A stretch of DNA of 64,000 nucleotides, from positions 1 through 64,000 of the forward strand of contig NZ_LZKR01000064.1 in assembly GCF_001672915.1 (NCBI RefSeq). The letters run 5' to 3'. The notes beneath the pieces were generated by a model that did not search any database, was not told the origin of the DNA, and was given only the letters and a program-made list of their open reading frames with translations. Below are positions 1 to 8,005 of this stretch, piece by piece (the stretch's first letter is position 1; every line of letters starts with the position of its first letter). Origin of the DNA: Mycobacterium sp. 1245805.9. Lineage in GTDB: Bacteria; Actinomycetota; Actinomycetes; Mycobacteriales; Mycobacteriaceae. The position numbers and the translations under genes are program-made.

Positions 1-250
1 CGGCATCTCCGCGCAGCTGGCCAAACGGACGGGCCACGTCGCGGCGTACATGACCGGCGCCGGCGTCGCGGCGTCGGGTTTCGGCCTGCCCGATATCGGG
101 CTGGTCACCGCCAGCGAAATGGCCGACCGCGTCCGGATGATCGCCGACGCGCTGGGCGACGTTCCGCTGATCGCCGACGCCGCGACGCCGGCGCCGGTCA
201 TGTACGCCGCGACGTGGCCCGTCCGTTTGGCCAGCTGCGCGGAGATGCCG
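1..250. repeat. Perfect 77-bp inverted repeat with 96-bp loop (fold-back structure)
   Basis: Bases 1-77 are the exact reverse complement of 174-250 (position x pairs with 251-x), and bases 78-173 form the loop. Both arms encode the same stretch of one PEP-mutase-family gene, once on each strand. Pairing begins at the first base of the window, so the repeat may extend leftwards. At the inner junction, GCCGACGCC of the gene could have annealed to its own reverse complement a little upstream, a micro-homology typical of fold-back template switching. An assembly or library artefact is the simplest reading; a true inversion-duplication is possible. Confidence 0.9.
2..181 (+). pseudogene. Inverted fragment of the PEP-mutase/isocitrate-lyase family gene
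   Basis: Read on the plus strand, this stretch encodes about 60 residues of the same protein whose N-terminus lies on the minus strand at 330-174. It contains GISAQLAKRTGHVAAYMTG and continues through FGLPDIGLVTASEM to VPLIADA. It has no start of its own and loses homology at about 181, where the sequence folds back. It appears to be the continuation of the minus-strand gene in the wrong orientation, not an independent gene. Confidence 0.75.
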
Positions 251-330
251 TCGAAAACGCCTGGCGCGACGATGAGTTCGCGCCTGGCCAGCAGGCCTTT
301 CAGCCGCTGGCGGGCCGGTGTCGTGGCCAT
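174..330 (-). CDS. Isocitrate lyase/PEP mutase family protein, N-terminal fragment (interrupted)
   Basis: ATG at 330 opens MATTPARQRLKGLLARREL followed by VAPGVFDGISAQLAKRTG, the typical N-terminus of the isocitrate lyase/PEP phosphonomutase superfamily (carboxyvinyl-carboxyphosphonate mutase or oxaloacetate decarboxylase type). A good ribosome site (AAAGGACGG) precedes the ATG. Only about 52 codons are authentic. At 174 the sequence enters the inverted repeat and the frame, although open to base 1, no longer encodes the family sequence. The gene starts 10 bases after the MmgE/PrpD stop codon, so the two form an operon. A mutase or lyase acting on a small C-C-bonded acid, as methylisocitrate lyase does, would fit a dehydratase partner. 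The catalytic residues lie in the missing part, so the activity is not established. Confidence 0.8.
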
Positions 331-340
331 ATCCGTCCTT

Positions 341-1771
341 TCAGTCCAGTGCCCCCGCGACGGGGGCGGCGAGAAGATCGATCAGCAAATCGATGTCGTC
401 GAGGTTGTCCAGCCCGATCACCGCCCGCTCGATGGCGTCGGCGCGTCCGCGGCTGGTGACCCGGTCGGCGAGCGCATGGAACTTCGCCACGAGTTCGTCG
501 TTGGTGACGGGGTCGTTGGGTGCGCCGTGCGGCAAGGCCACACGGGCGCGATGGACGGCGCCGTCGCGGGTGGTTACCGCGACGTCGGTGCGGTACTTCT
601 CGGTGATCTCGGCGCGGGCCAACGACTCGTCGAGGTGCACGGTCGTCGCCCCGATCAGCGACCAGATGTCGTCGGAATCGAGGCGGCCGGGCGTGAATTG
701 CTCGGGCAGCACGTCGCCGTCGAGCAGCGCCGCGGCGGTCGCATACGCGATGTTCATCTGGGCGCCGATCGGGGTGAGCGGCCGCTGGGGCCGCCACCAA
801 CCGTGCTTGTAGATGGTCTCGCCCACGGTGATGTCGACCGTTGAAATGTCTTGCGGTGCAATCGAACCGCGCAGCCGCCGGGCTGCGTCGATCACCCCGT
901 GCAGGCCGCCCATGGCGGCGTAGGACTTGACCATGATGATGGTGGTCTCCCACCGCCGGCCGAGCTGGCCGGTCAGCAGTGACGCATCCGGATCGTGGCC
1001 TTCGCCGAAAACGCTGAGAAACCCGCCGTATTCGCGCTCGAACACCCGCTTGATGCCGGTATAGCCGGCCGCCGCCAGGCCCGCGGCGTAGAAGCCGCTG
1101 CGCGCCGCCAAGCCGTGGTGCATGCGCTTGCTCATCGCCTCGTACTGCGCGGCCATCAGCCCCGCCGACTGGGTGCCGGCCAGGCCGAGGGCGTCCTCGA
1201 GTTGGGCCGGAGACAGCCCGCGCAGCTTGCCGGACGCCACGGCCGCCGAGTGGGTGCCGAAGACCGAGCCGGAGTGCCAGCCGCGGTCCAGCATCTGGGT
1301 GCCGTGCAGCGTGTAGCCGACGCGGGGGCCGACCTCGAAGCCGGCGATCGCCGCCACCAGCAGGTCGGCGCCCCCGGTGGCTGCGCCACGCGTCGACACC
1401 GTCGAGAGCAGCGCGGGGATGAGCAGCGAGCAGCTGTGCAGCGGGGCCAGGGGATGGAAGTCGTCGAGTTCGAAGCCCTGGATGAAGGTGCCATTGAGGA
1501 CCGCGGCCGCCGGCGCGCCGGCCGTGCGCCCGGTGCCGATGATCACCGCATCGCCGGGGCCCTCAAGACCCAGCACGGCGTCGGTGGCGACACGCGACCA
1601 GGGCAATTGGGCCCCGACCAGCGCGCAACCCAGGCCGTCCAGCAGCAGGTGTTTGGCCCGCTCGACGACGGTCCGGGGGACGTCGTCGAGCGTGAGGCCG
1701 GCGACCCAGGTGGCCAGCCGGCCGGTCGGCCCCGCCGGATCGGTGGCGGGTTGCTGTTGCACCGCGGTCAT
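341..1771 (-). CDS. MmgE/PrpD family dehydratase-like protein
   Basis: A 476-residue cytoplasmic protein of the MmgE/PrpD family, which includes 2-methylcitrate dehydratase and cis-aconitate decarboxylase. Family features are the N-terminal ATWVAGLTLDDVP and LLLDGLGCALVG stretch, GFELDDFHPLAPLHSCS, and the central GTHSAAVASGKL and LHGVIDAARRL segments. The ATG at 1771 is preceded by AAGGAAG, whereas a longer reading frame to 1852 would run through the palindromic operator and is rejected. It is first in an operon with the PEP-mutase-family gene, and a GntR regulator is divergent. This resembles a methylcitrate-type or dicarboxylate catabolic module, but the real substrate cannot be read from sequence. 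Confidence 0.85.
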   Translation of the reverse strand: MTAVQQQPATDPAGPTGRLATWVAGLTLDDVPRTVVERAKHLLLDGLGCALVGAQLPWSRVATDAVLGLEGPGDAVIIGTGRTAGAPAAAVLNGTFIQGFELDDFHPLAPLHSCSLLIPALLSTVSTRGAATGGADLLVAAIAGFEVGPRVGYTLHGTQMLDRGWHSGSVFGTHSAAVASGKLRGLSPAQLEDALGLAGTQSAGLMAAQYEAMSKRMHHGLAARSGFYAAGLAAAGYTGIKRVFEREYGGFLSVFGEGHDPDASLLTGQLGRRWETTIIMVKSYAAMGGLHGVIDAARRLRGSIAPQDISTVDITVGETIYKHGWWRPQRPLTPIGAQMNIAYATAAALLDGDVLPEQFTPGRLDSDDIWSLIGATTVHLDESLARAEITEKYRTDVAVTTRDGAVHRARVALPHGAPNDPVTNDELVAKFHALADRVTSRGRADAIERAVIGLDNLDDIDLLIDLLAAPVAGALD

Positions 1772-1790
1772 CGGGCTTCCTTCGAGGGAG

Positions 1791-1818
1791 TCAGTTGTTA
1801 TAGGTATATAACAACTGA
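1791..1818. promoter_or_regulatory. Perfect 12-bp palindrome, candidate GntR operator
   Basis: TCAGTTGTTATA (1791-1802) and TATAACAACTGA (1807-1818) are exact reverse complements separated by GGTA. The element is AT-rich in a GC-rich setting and lies between the MmgE/PrpD start (1771) and the regulator start (1843). HutC-type GntR regulators bind AT-centred palindromes, often in their own divergent promoter region, so autoregulation plus control of the catabolic operon is the natural inference. Confidence 0.75.
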
Positions 1819-1842
1819 TCGGATCGGCGCAAGGCGGGTGGT

Positions 1843-2661
1843 GTGGAAACATTGACGACCGTGCAGCACAGCGGTGACAGGGCGGGACCGGTGTCCACCG
1901 CCGCGGGGGTGCCGTTGCATCGGCAGCTGTTCCTGGTGCTGCACGACGAGATCGATCGCGGCGCCATTGCCCCGGGCGAGGCGTTGCCCACCGAGCAGAC
2001 GTTGTGCGACCAGTTCGGGGTATCCCGCATCACGGTCCGCCGCGCGCTCGCGGACCTGGCCGAGCAGGGATACATCGAGCGCAGGCACGGTGTCGGTTCG
2101 TTTGTGCGCGAGCACAGTCCGTCCGACGTGCCGGCCGGCGGCTCGTACCTGGAGGGGTTGCGCCAGACCCAATTCGAAACCGAGGTCGACGTGGTCGAAC
2201 TCGGGACGCGGCGCCCGCCGCGGCCGATCGCCGAGGCGCTGGAGGCGTCCGGCGAGCGGCTGCAGATCGTGCGGGTGCGCCGGCAACGCCGCACCGGCGA
2301 GCCGTTGATGGTCACCGACGCCTGGCTGCCGGCGGAACTGGCCGGTGCCTTGACCGAGCCCGCGCTGCGACGAGCGCCGCTGTATGACCTGCTGGCCGAC
2401 GCCGGCGTCGTCGTGGATCGCATCCGGCACGAAATCACCGCCGAAATCGCCGGCCCGCGCAACGCGCATCTGCTGGACACCCCGATCGGCGCCGCGCTGC
2501 TGCGCGTCAACCGCCTGGCATTCGTGGCCGACGCGCCGCATCACCACCTGTCGGTTCTGTTATCGCCCAACCGTAGCCGCGTGCTGCTCAGCCAGACGGC
2601 GGACGAACTGGAAACGGGCCATGGTTTGACCATCGCCCACGACGTGGCCACGCCGCGCTAA
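1843..2661 (+). CDS. GntR/HutC family transcriptional regulator
   Basis: A 272-residue DNA-binding regulator. Residues about 23-90 form the GntR winged helix (PLHRQLFLVLHDEI, then SRITVRRALADLAEQGYIE and GVGSFV), and residues about 110-260 form a UTRA ligand-sensing domain typical of the HutC subfamily. The GTG start at 1843 follows the palindrome at 1791-1818. It is divergent from the MmgE/PrpD operon and therefore its likely repressor, with a small metabolite of that pathway as effector. Its stop codon overlaps the convergent methyltransferase gene by 4 bases. Confidence 0.9.
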   Translation: METLTTVQHSGDRAGPVSTAAGVPLHRQLFLVLHDEIDRGAIAPGEALPTEQTLCDQFGVSRITVRRALADLAEQGYIERRHGVGSFVREHSPSDVPAGGSYLEGLRQTQFETEVDVVELGTRRPPRPIAEALEASGERLQIVRVRRQRRTGEPLMVTDAWLPAELAGALTEPALRRAPLYDLLADAGVVVDRIRHEITAEIAGPRNAHLLDTPIGAALLRVNRLAFVADAPHHHLSVLLSPNRSRVLLSQTADELETGHGLTIAHDVATPR

Positions 2662-3299
2662 CGAACGAGCCCCACCCCGGGGACGAATCGACCCACCCTG
2701 GAGGCGTAGGCGCGATAGGCGTCGCCGTGCGTCCGAAGCAAATACGGCTCCTCGACGCAACGGACCTGCAGCTCGATCGTGGCGACCAGCAGGACAAGGC
2801 CCGCGAAGGCAACGACATTCGGCGTCACCAGCGCGATGCCGAAGCCGAAGGTGAACATGGCGGAGTAGATGGGGTTGCGGATCTGGCCGAACACGCCGGT
2901 GTGTACCAGCGTGGTGGTCTCCCTCTGGTCCACCCCGATCCGCCAGGAATCACCCATCTCGAGTTGCGCGTATACCGTCGCCGCGATGCCGGCCGTCGCC
3001 ACCACGATGCCGATGGCCTGGACCCAGGCCTCATCCAGGACGCTGACGGGTTCAACGACCTTGGCCTCCTGCAGGATTGGGGCGCTGACCGCGACCGCGA
3101 GCGCGGCGACGAAGCCGACGCCGGCCAGGCGTTCCAGCGCGCCACCGGTGCGGATGCCGCGAAAGCCGGTCGACCCGGTGCGCCGATACTGCAGCCAACT
3201 GCGCCAGCCGAATCCGAGCGCGCCGAATATCGCGAAGAGCACGAGTGCCATGTCGGCGGCGGCGCTCGCCGGCATGCAGGCTCCCATGACCGCAGGCAT
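2658..3299 (-). CDS. Isoprenylcysteine methyltransferase-like membrane protein (Rv2437-type)
   Basis: A 213-residue integral membrane protein with about four or five hydrophobic segments. The C-terminal half has the ICMT/phospholipid N-methyltransferase pattern: LVHTGVFGQIRNPIYSAMF, followed by EEPYLLRTHGDAYRAYASR, where RNP and the final E...Y...Y motif contribute to S-adenosylmethionine binding. Prenylated CAAX proteins are not expected in mycobacteria, so the substrate is more likely a lipid or another hydrophobic thiol or amine. It lies 15 bases after rbsK in the same direction, as in the H37Rv pair Rv2436-Rv2437. ATG at 3287 is an alternative start. Confidence 0.8.
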   Translation of the reverse strand: MPAVMGACMPASAAADMALVLFAIFGALGFGWRSWLQYRRTGSTGFRGIRTGGALERLAGVGFVAALAVAVSAPILQEAKVVEPVSVLDEAWVQAIGIVVATAGIAATVYAQLEMGDSWRIGVDQRETTTLVHTGVFGQIRNPIYSAMFTFGFGIALVTPNVVAFAGLVLLVATIELQVRCVEEPYLLRTHGDAYRAYASRVGRFVPGVGLVR

Positions 3300-3314
3300 C
3301 GCAGCGAGGGTACA

Positions 3315-4202
3315 TCAATCGGTTTGGTCGGGAAAAGCGTCCAGCGCAGCCGTGTCGATCGCGCCCGCGCGCGGCGCGCAGTCACCGGCGCCGGGCACCA
3401 GCGTCGCCAGCGCGCCTGCGGCGCAGGCACGCCGCAGCGCGGCGAGCCGCCCGGCTGGCGCTCCCGGGCCGCGCGGCCAACTCGCGGCCAGCACCCCGGC
3501 GAACACGTCGCCCGCGCCGGTGGTGTCAACGGCTTCGACCGCCGGCGCCGGTACGACGAAATCGCCGTCTTCGCCGACATAGCGCGCCCCGCGCGCCCTG
3601 AGGGTGACCACCAAGTGGGGCGGCCGCCACGGCCAGTGGTCGGCCTCGGCTTCGTTGGCGACCACCACGTCCGCGGCGGACGCCAGTTCCGCCAGCCGGC
3701 TCGGGTCCTGGCCGGCGGGCGAGGCGTTGACGATGACGACCGCCCCCGCCGACCGGGCTTCGCGCGCCGCCGCCACCGCGGTCGGCACCGGAATCTCCAA
3801 CTGCGTCAACAGCACATCGCACGTGGAGATCGCCCGGCTGGCCGCGGCCGGCGTCAGCTGAGCGTTGGCGCCCGGAGCGACGACGATGGTGTTCTCGGCA
3901 CCGGCGTCGACCACGATGACCGCGGTGCCGCTCGGCCCCGAAACCGCGATCGTCCCGTCCAGCTCAACGCCGTTGGCCCGCAGGTGAGCCCGCAACCTTC
4001 CGGCGGCCGCGTCGTCACCCAGCGCGCCGACGAACTGCACCCGCGCCCCCGCGCGCGCCGCGGCCACCGCCTGGTTGGCGCCCTTGCCGCCCGGTGCGGA
4101 GGTCAGCGACGTGGCCAGCACCGTCTCGCCCGGCCGCGGCAGGGCGTCGACGCCGAACGTCAGGTCCATGTTCACGCTGCCGACCACGCAGACCCGTGCC
4201 AT
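3315..4202 (-). CDS. rbsK: Ribokinase, PfkB family
   Basis: A 295-residue sugar kinase that phosphorylates ribose to ribose 5-phosphate in the cytoplasm. The N-terminal substrate site contains GSVNMDL and GGKGANQAVAAARAG, and the C-terminal PfkB signature DTTGAGDVFAGVLA carries the catalytic aspartate of GAGD. ATG at 4202 gives MARVCVVGSVNMD, the normal family start; an upstream in-frame ATG at 4265 adds unrelated residues. It is first in a two-gene operon with the methyltransferase-like gene. No ribose transporter is nearby, so the substrate may come from nucleoside salvage. Other PfkB sugars cannot be excluded. Confidence 0.88.
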   Translation of the reverse strand: MARVCVVGSVNMDLTFGVDALPRPGETVLATSLTSAPGGKGANQAVAAARAGARVQFVGALGDDAAAGRLRAHLRANGVELDGTIAVSGPSGTAVIVVDAGAENTIVVAPGANAQLTPAAASRAISTCDVLLTQLEIPVPTAVAAAREARSAGAVVIVNASPAGQDPSRLAELASAADVVVANEAEADHWPWRPPHLVVTLRARGARYVGEDGDFVVPAPAVEAVDTTGAGDVFAGVLAASWPRGPGAPAGRLAALRRACAAGALATLVPGAGDCAPRAGAIDTAALDAFPDQTD

Positions 4203-4336
4203 GACGGCGACGTTAGTCGGCCCGCTGCGGCATTTTGCCGCCCATCCTTTCGCGGCAATGGCCAATATCGTGATGTCCGCGCGTTAGTCTGCAGCGTGAT
4301 CGTGCTGAATCCCGTCCGAGGGAGGGGGAAAGGCGA

Positions 4337-6556
4337 ATGACGTTGACCGAGCCGAAAACGGCCGAACAGGCGTCGGACGACACGCCGGAAACTCCTCCGG
4401 AACCGGCACCGCCGGAAATGAGGCGTGCGGGCCAGCGTCGGCCGCTGGTGTGGCACCGTTTCCGCTTCGGCATCCAGTCCAAGATCCTCATCGCGATGCT
4501 GCTCTCGGGCATTCTCGGCGTGGGCGTGATCGGGCTCATCGGGGCGATATCCGGCCGCAACGCATTGCGACAAGTCGAGTCCGAGCGATTGATCGAGTTG
4601 CGTGAGTCGCAAAAGCGGCAGGTTCAGGCGCTGTTCAAGGAGGTGACGAACTCCCTCATCGTCTACAGCAGCGGATTCAGCATCAACGAGGCCACCGCGG
4701 CGTTGACGGCGGGCTTCAACCAATTGGGCAACTCGACAATCACCCCCGCCCAACAGCAGGAGCTCGTCAACTACTACCAAAACCAGATGATCGCGCCTAT
4801 CAAACGGATAAACGGCAACGAAATCGACCTCAACGCGGTCCTGCCGAGTTCCCCGTCGCAGAAATACGTTCAGGCGTATTACACCGCGCCGCCGCGGCCG
4901 ACCCCCGACGCGCTACCCGTCGCGGACGCCGGCGACGGCAGCGCATGGTCGGCGGCCAACGCCCGCTTCGATTTCTACATGCGTGACATCGTCACCCGCT
5001 TCGACTACCGCGACGCGTTGCTGCTCGACATGCAGGGCAACGTCGTCTACTCCGTCAGGAAGGGCCCCGACCTCGGGACCAACATCCTCACCGGGCCCTA
5101 TCGCGAATCGAAGCTGCACGAGGCCTACGACAAGGCGCTGCGCTCCAACGACGTTGACTTCGTGTGGATCACCGACTTTCAGCCGTATCAGCCGGCGCTC
5201 GACGCGCCCACGGCGTGGGTGGTCTCGCCGGTCGGCATGAACGGCAAGATGGACGGGGTCATGGCCCTTCCGGTGCCGATCGCCAAGATCAACAACATCA
5301 TGACCGCCAACAAGCACTGGCAGGCCGCCGGCATGGGCTCGGCGACCGAAACGTATCTGGCCGGACCCGACGGCCTGATGCGTTCGGATTCACGGGAATT
5401 CCTGGAAAACCCGCAGGAATACAAGCGCGATGCCATCTCCGCCGGCACGGCGCCCGAAGTCGTGGAAAAGGCGATCCGGTTGGGTGGCACGACGTTGGTG
5501 CAACCGGTCGACACTGCGGGTCTTCGCGCCGCCGAGCGCGGGGAGAGCGGCACCATGAGCTCCGTTGACTACACGGGCAACAAGGAATTGGAAGCCTATG
5601 CGCCACTGGACATTCCCAATTCCGACCTGCACTGGTCGATCCTGGCGACGCGCGACGACTCGGACGCGTTTGCCCGGCTGGGCAGGTTCAGCAAGACCCT
5701 CGTGATCGCGGTCACCGCGCTGGTTTTCGTCATCAGCGTGGCCTCGATGGTGATCGCCGGGACTGCGATGCGGCCGGTCCGGCGCCTGGAGGAGGGCACG
5801 CGAAAGATCAGCTCCGGCGACTACGACGTGAATATTCCGGTGATGGCGCGCGACGAAATCGGCGACCTCACGGCGGCATTCAACGAGATGAGCCGCAACC
5901 TCGCGATCAAGGAGGAGCTGCTCAACGAGCAGCGCAACGAGAACAATCGCCTGCTGCTGGCGCTGATGCCCGAGCCGATCGTCCAACGGTATCGCGAGGG
6001 TGAGGCGACCATCGCGCAGAAGCACCAGGACGTCGCGATCATCTTCGCCGACATCGCCGGCCTGGACGAGCTCTCCAACGATCTTTCCGGCGATGAACTG
6101 GTGGGGATCGTCGACGAGCTGTTCCGCCAGTTCGATTCGGCCGCCGAAACCCTTGGCGTGGAACGGATCCGCACCTTCCACAACGGTTACCTCGCCACCT
6201 GCGGGGTGATCACCCCGCGGTTGGACAGCATCCACCGAACCGTTGACTTCGCCATCGAGATGCGCCGCATCATCGAGCGGTTCAACAGCCAGACCGGCCA
6301 CGAGTTGGGCCTTCGGGTCGGGATCAACACCGGCAACGTCATCAGCGGGCTGGTGGGCCGATCGAGCCTCGTCTACGACATGTGGGGCGCGGCGGTGAGC
6401 CTGGCCTCCCAGATGCACAGGGGCGCACCCCAGCCCGGCATCTACGTCAGCACCCCGGTGTACGAGGCGATGCGCGACGTGCGTCAGTTCACCCCCGCGG
6501 GCACCATTTCGGTCGGTGGAACCGAGCAGGCCATGTATCGGTTGTCGGAGCGATGA
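4337..6556 (+). CDS. Membrane class III adenylate/guanylate cyclase-like protein with HAMP domain (Rv2435c-type)
   Basis: A 739-residue membrane sensor-cyclase. Layout: cytoplasmic tail 1-48, TM1 about 49-73, extracytoplasmic Cache-like sensor about 75-452, TM2 about 455-476, HAMP 476-530, linker, class III cyclase domain about 560-720. The cyclase domain is degenerate. The first metal Asp is present (D572 in FADIAG) but the second is Asn (N616 in FHNGYLA). The transition-state Asn and Arg of the WGxxVNxAxR motif are Ser688 and Gln692, and the purine-selecting Lys is replaced by Arg. The strong ribosome site GGAGGGGGAAAGG precedes ATG 4337. The stop overlaps the start of the channel gene, so the two are translationally coupled. 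It may be inactive, pseudo-catalytic, or use another nucleotide. Confidence 0.88.
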   Translation: MTLTEPKTAEQASDDTPETPPEPAPPEMRRAGQRRPLVWHRFRFGIQSKILIAMLLSGILGVGVIGLIGAISGRNALRQVESERLIELRESQKRQVQALFKEVTNSLIVYSSGFSINEATAALTAGFNQLGNSTITPAQQQELVNYYQNQMIAPIKRINGNEIDLNAVLPSSPSQKYVQAYYTAPPRPTPDALPVADAGDGSAWSAANARFDFYMRDIVTRFDYRDALLLDMQGNVVYSVRKGPDLGTNILTGPYRESKLHEAYDKALRSNDVDFVWITDFQPYQPALDAPTAWVVSPVGMNGKMDGVMALPVPIAKINNIMTANKHWQAAGMGSATETYLAGPDGLMRSDSREFLENPQEYKRDAISAGTAPEVVEKAIRLGGTTLVQPVDTAGLRAAERGESGTMSSVDYTGNKELEAYAPLDIPNSDLHWSILATRDDSDAFARLGRFSKTLVIAVTALVFVISVASMVIAGTAMRPVRRLEEGTRKISSGDYDVNIPVMARDEIGDLTAAFNEMSRNLAIKEELLNEQRNENNRLLLALMPEPIVQRYREGEATIAQKHQDVAIIFADIAGLDELSNDLSGDELVGIVDELFRQFDSAAETLGVERIRTFHNGYLATCGVITPRLDSIHRTVDFAIEMRRIIERFNSQTGHELGLRVGINTGNVISGLVGRSSLVYDMWGAAVSLASQMHRGAPQPGIYVSTPVYEAMRDVRQFTPAGTISVGGTEQAMYRLSER

Positions 6557-7959
6557 TGAACGCCTGGAACTCCTCGTGGTTCTACTGGGCGATCGGCATC
6601 GCGATCGGGTTTCCGGTCGGGCTGATCTTTCTGACCGAGCTACACCACACGCTGGTCCGCCGGAACAGCCGCCTGGCCAGGCAGGTCGGCCTGCTGCGCA
6701 ACTACGTGCTGCCGCTGGTTGCGCTCTTGCTGCTGCTCGTCAAGGCATCGCAGATTCCGGCCGGGGAGGTCCCGGTGCGGCTCCTTACCACGGTGTTCGG
6801 CTTCCTGGTGCTGGTGCTGATGCTGTCCGGGCTGAACGCCACTGTGTTCGAGGGCGCGCCCGAGGACAGCTGGCGCGCGCGCATGCCCGCCATCTTCCTC
6901 GACGTGGCGCGTTTCGCGCTGATCGGCGTCGGGCTGGTTTTGATTCTGTCGTATATCTGGGGCGTCCGGGTCGGCGGCCTGTTCACCGCGCTGGGCGTCA
7001 CGTCGGTCGTCATCGGGCTGATGCTGCAGAACTCCGTCGGCCAGATCGTGTCCGGCTTGTTCATGCTCTTCGAGCAACCGTTCCGGATCAACGATTGGCT
7101 CGACACCGGCACGGCGAAGGGACGCGTCGTCGAGGTGAACTGGCGGGCCGTGCACATCGACACCGGCAGCGGAATGCGGGTCACGCCGAACTCGGTGCTG
7201 GCGACGACGGCGTTCACCAACCTCAGCCGCCCGGCGGGCACCCATAAACTGGCGATGACGACGACGTTTTCGCCCGCCGACCCGCCCGACCGGGTGTGCG
7301 CCATGCTGTCGCGGGTGGCCCTCGGGCTGCCGCAGCTCAAGGCCGACAGCGCCCCTCGCTCGGTGCCGCTCGGCGGCGGCGAATACCGCACCTCGATCGG
7401 GCTGACCTCGCCCGCCGACGACGGGGCCGCGAAGGCAACCTTCCTGCGCTGGGTCTGGTACGCCGCCCGGCGGGAAGACCTGCACCTGGACAACAGCGAC
7501 GACGACTACTCGAGCCCCGAACGCGTGGAGAAGGCGCTGCGCACCGTGGTGGCGCCGGCGTTGCGGCTCAACGCCGACGAACAACGCTCGCTGCATTCGT
7601 CCGCGAAACTCGTCCGATACGGCGCCGACGAAACCGTGGAATACGCCGGTCAGATACCCAGGGGGATGACGTTTCTGGTCGAGGGCCGCGTGCAGCTGAC
7701 CGCGCTGGCCGACGACGGCTCGATCGTCCCGATCAGCACGCTGCTCGAGGGCTCGTTCCTGGGGCTGACCGCGCTGACCCGGCAGCCGAACATGGCGAGC
7801 GCCTACGCGCTCGACGAGGTGACCGCGCTGGAGATCGATCGCGAACACATCGAGCACCTGGTGATGCGTGAACCGTTGCTGCTGCAGAACTTCGGCCACA
7901 TCCTCGAAGAGCGGCAAAGCAAGGTGCGGCAGGCGCGGCGCGGCGAGCGGGTCGCGTGA
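6553..7959 (+). CDS. MscS-type channel with C-terminal cyclic-nucleotide-binding domain (Rv2434c-type)
   Basis: A 468-residue membrane protein. About five hydrophobic segments occupy residues 8-160. The last is the pore-lining MscS helix (GLMLQNSVGQIVSGLFMLFE), followed by the MscS beta domain (FRINDWLDTGTAKGRVVEVN). Residues about 345-455 are a cyclic-nucleotide-binding-type beta barrel (GMTFLVEGRVQLTALADDG). The usual phosphate-binding cassette (FGE...RxA) is poor: the region reads FLGLTALTRQPNMASAYA, without the Glu and canonical Arg. ATG 6553 overlaps the cyclase stop; ATG 6556 is equally possible. Co-expression with a cyclase suggests nucleotide-gated ion or osmolyte flux, but ligand binding is unproven. 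Confidence 0.9.
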   Translation: MMNAWNSSWFYWAIGIAIGFPVGLIFLTELHHTLVRRNSRLARQVGLLRNYVLPLVALLLLLVKASQIPAGEVPVRLLTTVFGFLVLVLMLSGLNATVFEGAPEDSWRARMPAIFLDVARFALIGVGLVLILSYIWGVRVGGLFTALGVTSVVIGLMLQNSVGQIVSGLFMLFEQPFRINDWLDTGTAKGRVVEVNWRAVHIDTGSGMRVTPNSVLATTAFTNLSRPAGTHKLAMTTTFSPADPPDRVCAMLSRVALGLPQLKADSAPRSVPLGGGEYRTSIGLTSPADDGAAKATFLRWVWYAARREDLHLDNSDDDYSSPERVEKALRTVVAPALRLNADEQRSLHSSAKLVRYGADETVEYAGQIPRGMTFLVEGRVQLTALADDGSIVPISTLLEGSFLGLTALTRQPNMASAYALDEVTALEIDREHIEHLVMREPLLLQNFGHILEERQSKVRQARRGERVA

Positions 7960-7969
7960 GGCGCCCGCT

Positions 7970-7999
7970 CTGACCTGGCCCGCTACGGACCGTTACCCT
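7970..7999 (+). promoter_or_regulatory. Candidate leaderless promoter of proA
   Basis: CTGACC (7970-7975), an 18-base spacer and TACCCT (7994-7999) resemble a mycobacterial SigA promoter. The -10 hexamer ends six bases before the proA ATG, so transcription would start at or next to the A of the ATG, giving a leaderless mRNA. No ribosome-binding site is present, which agrees. Confidence 0.5.
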
Positions 8000-8005
8000 G
8001 GATAA

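Noticed and set aside
2727..4340. 537-codon plus-strand frame opposite rbsK and the methyltransferase
   Set aside because: Low-complexity, charged translation with no motifs; both minus-strand genes have clear family signatures.
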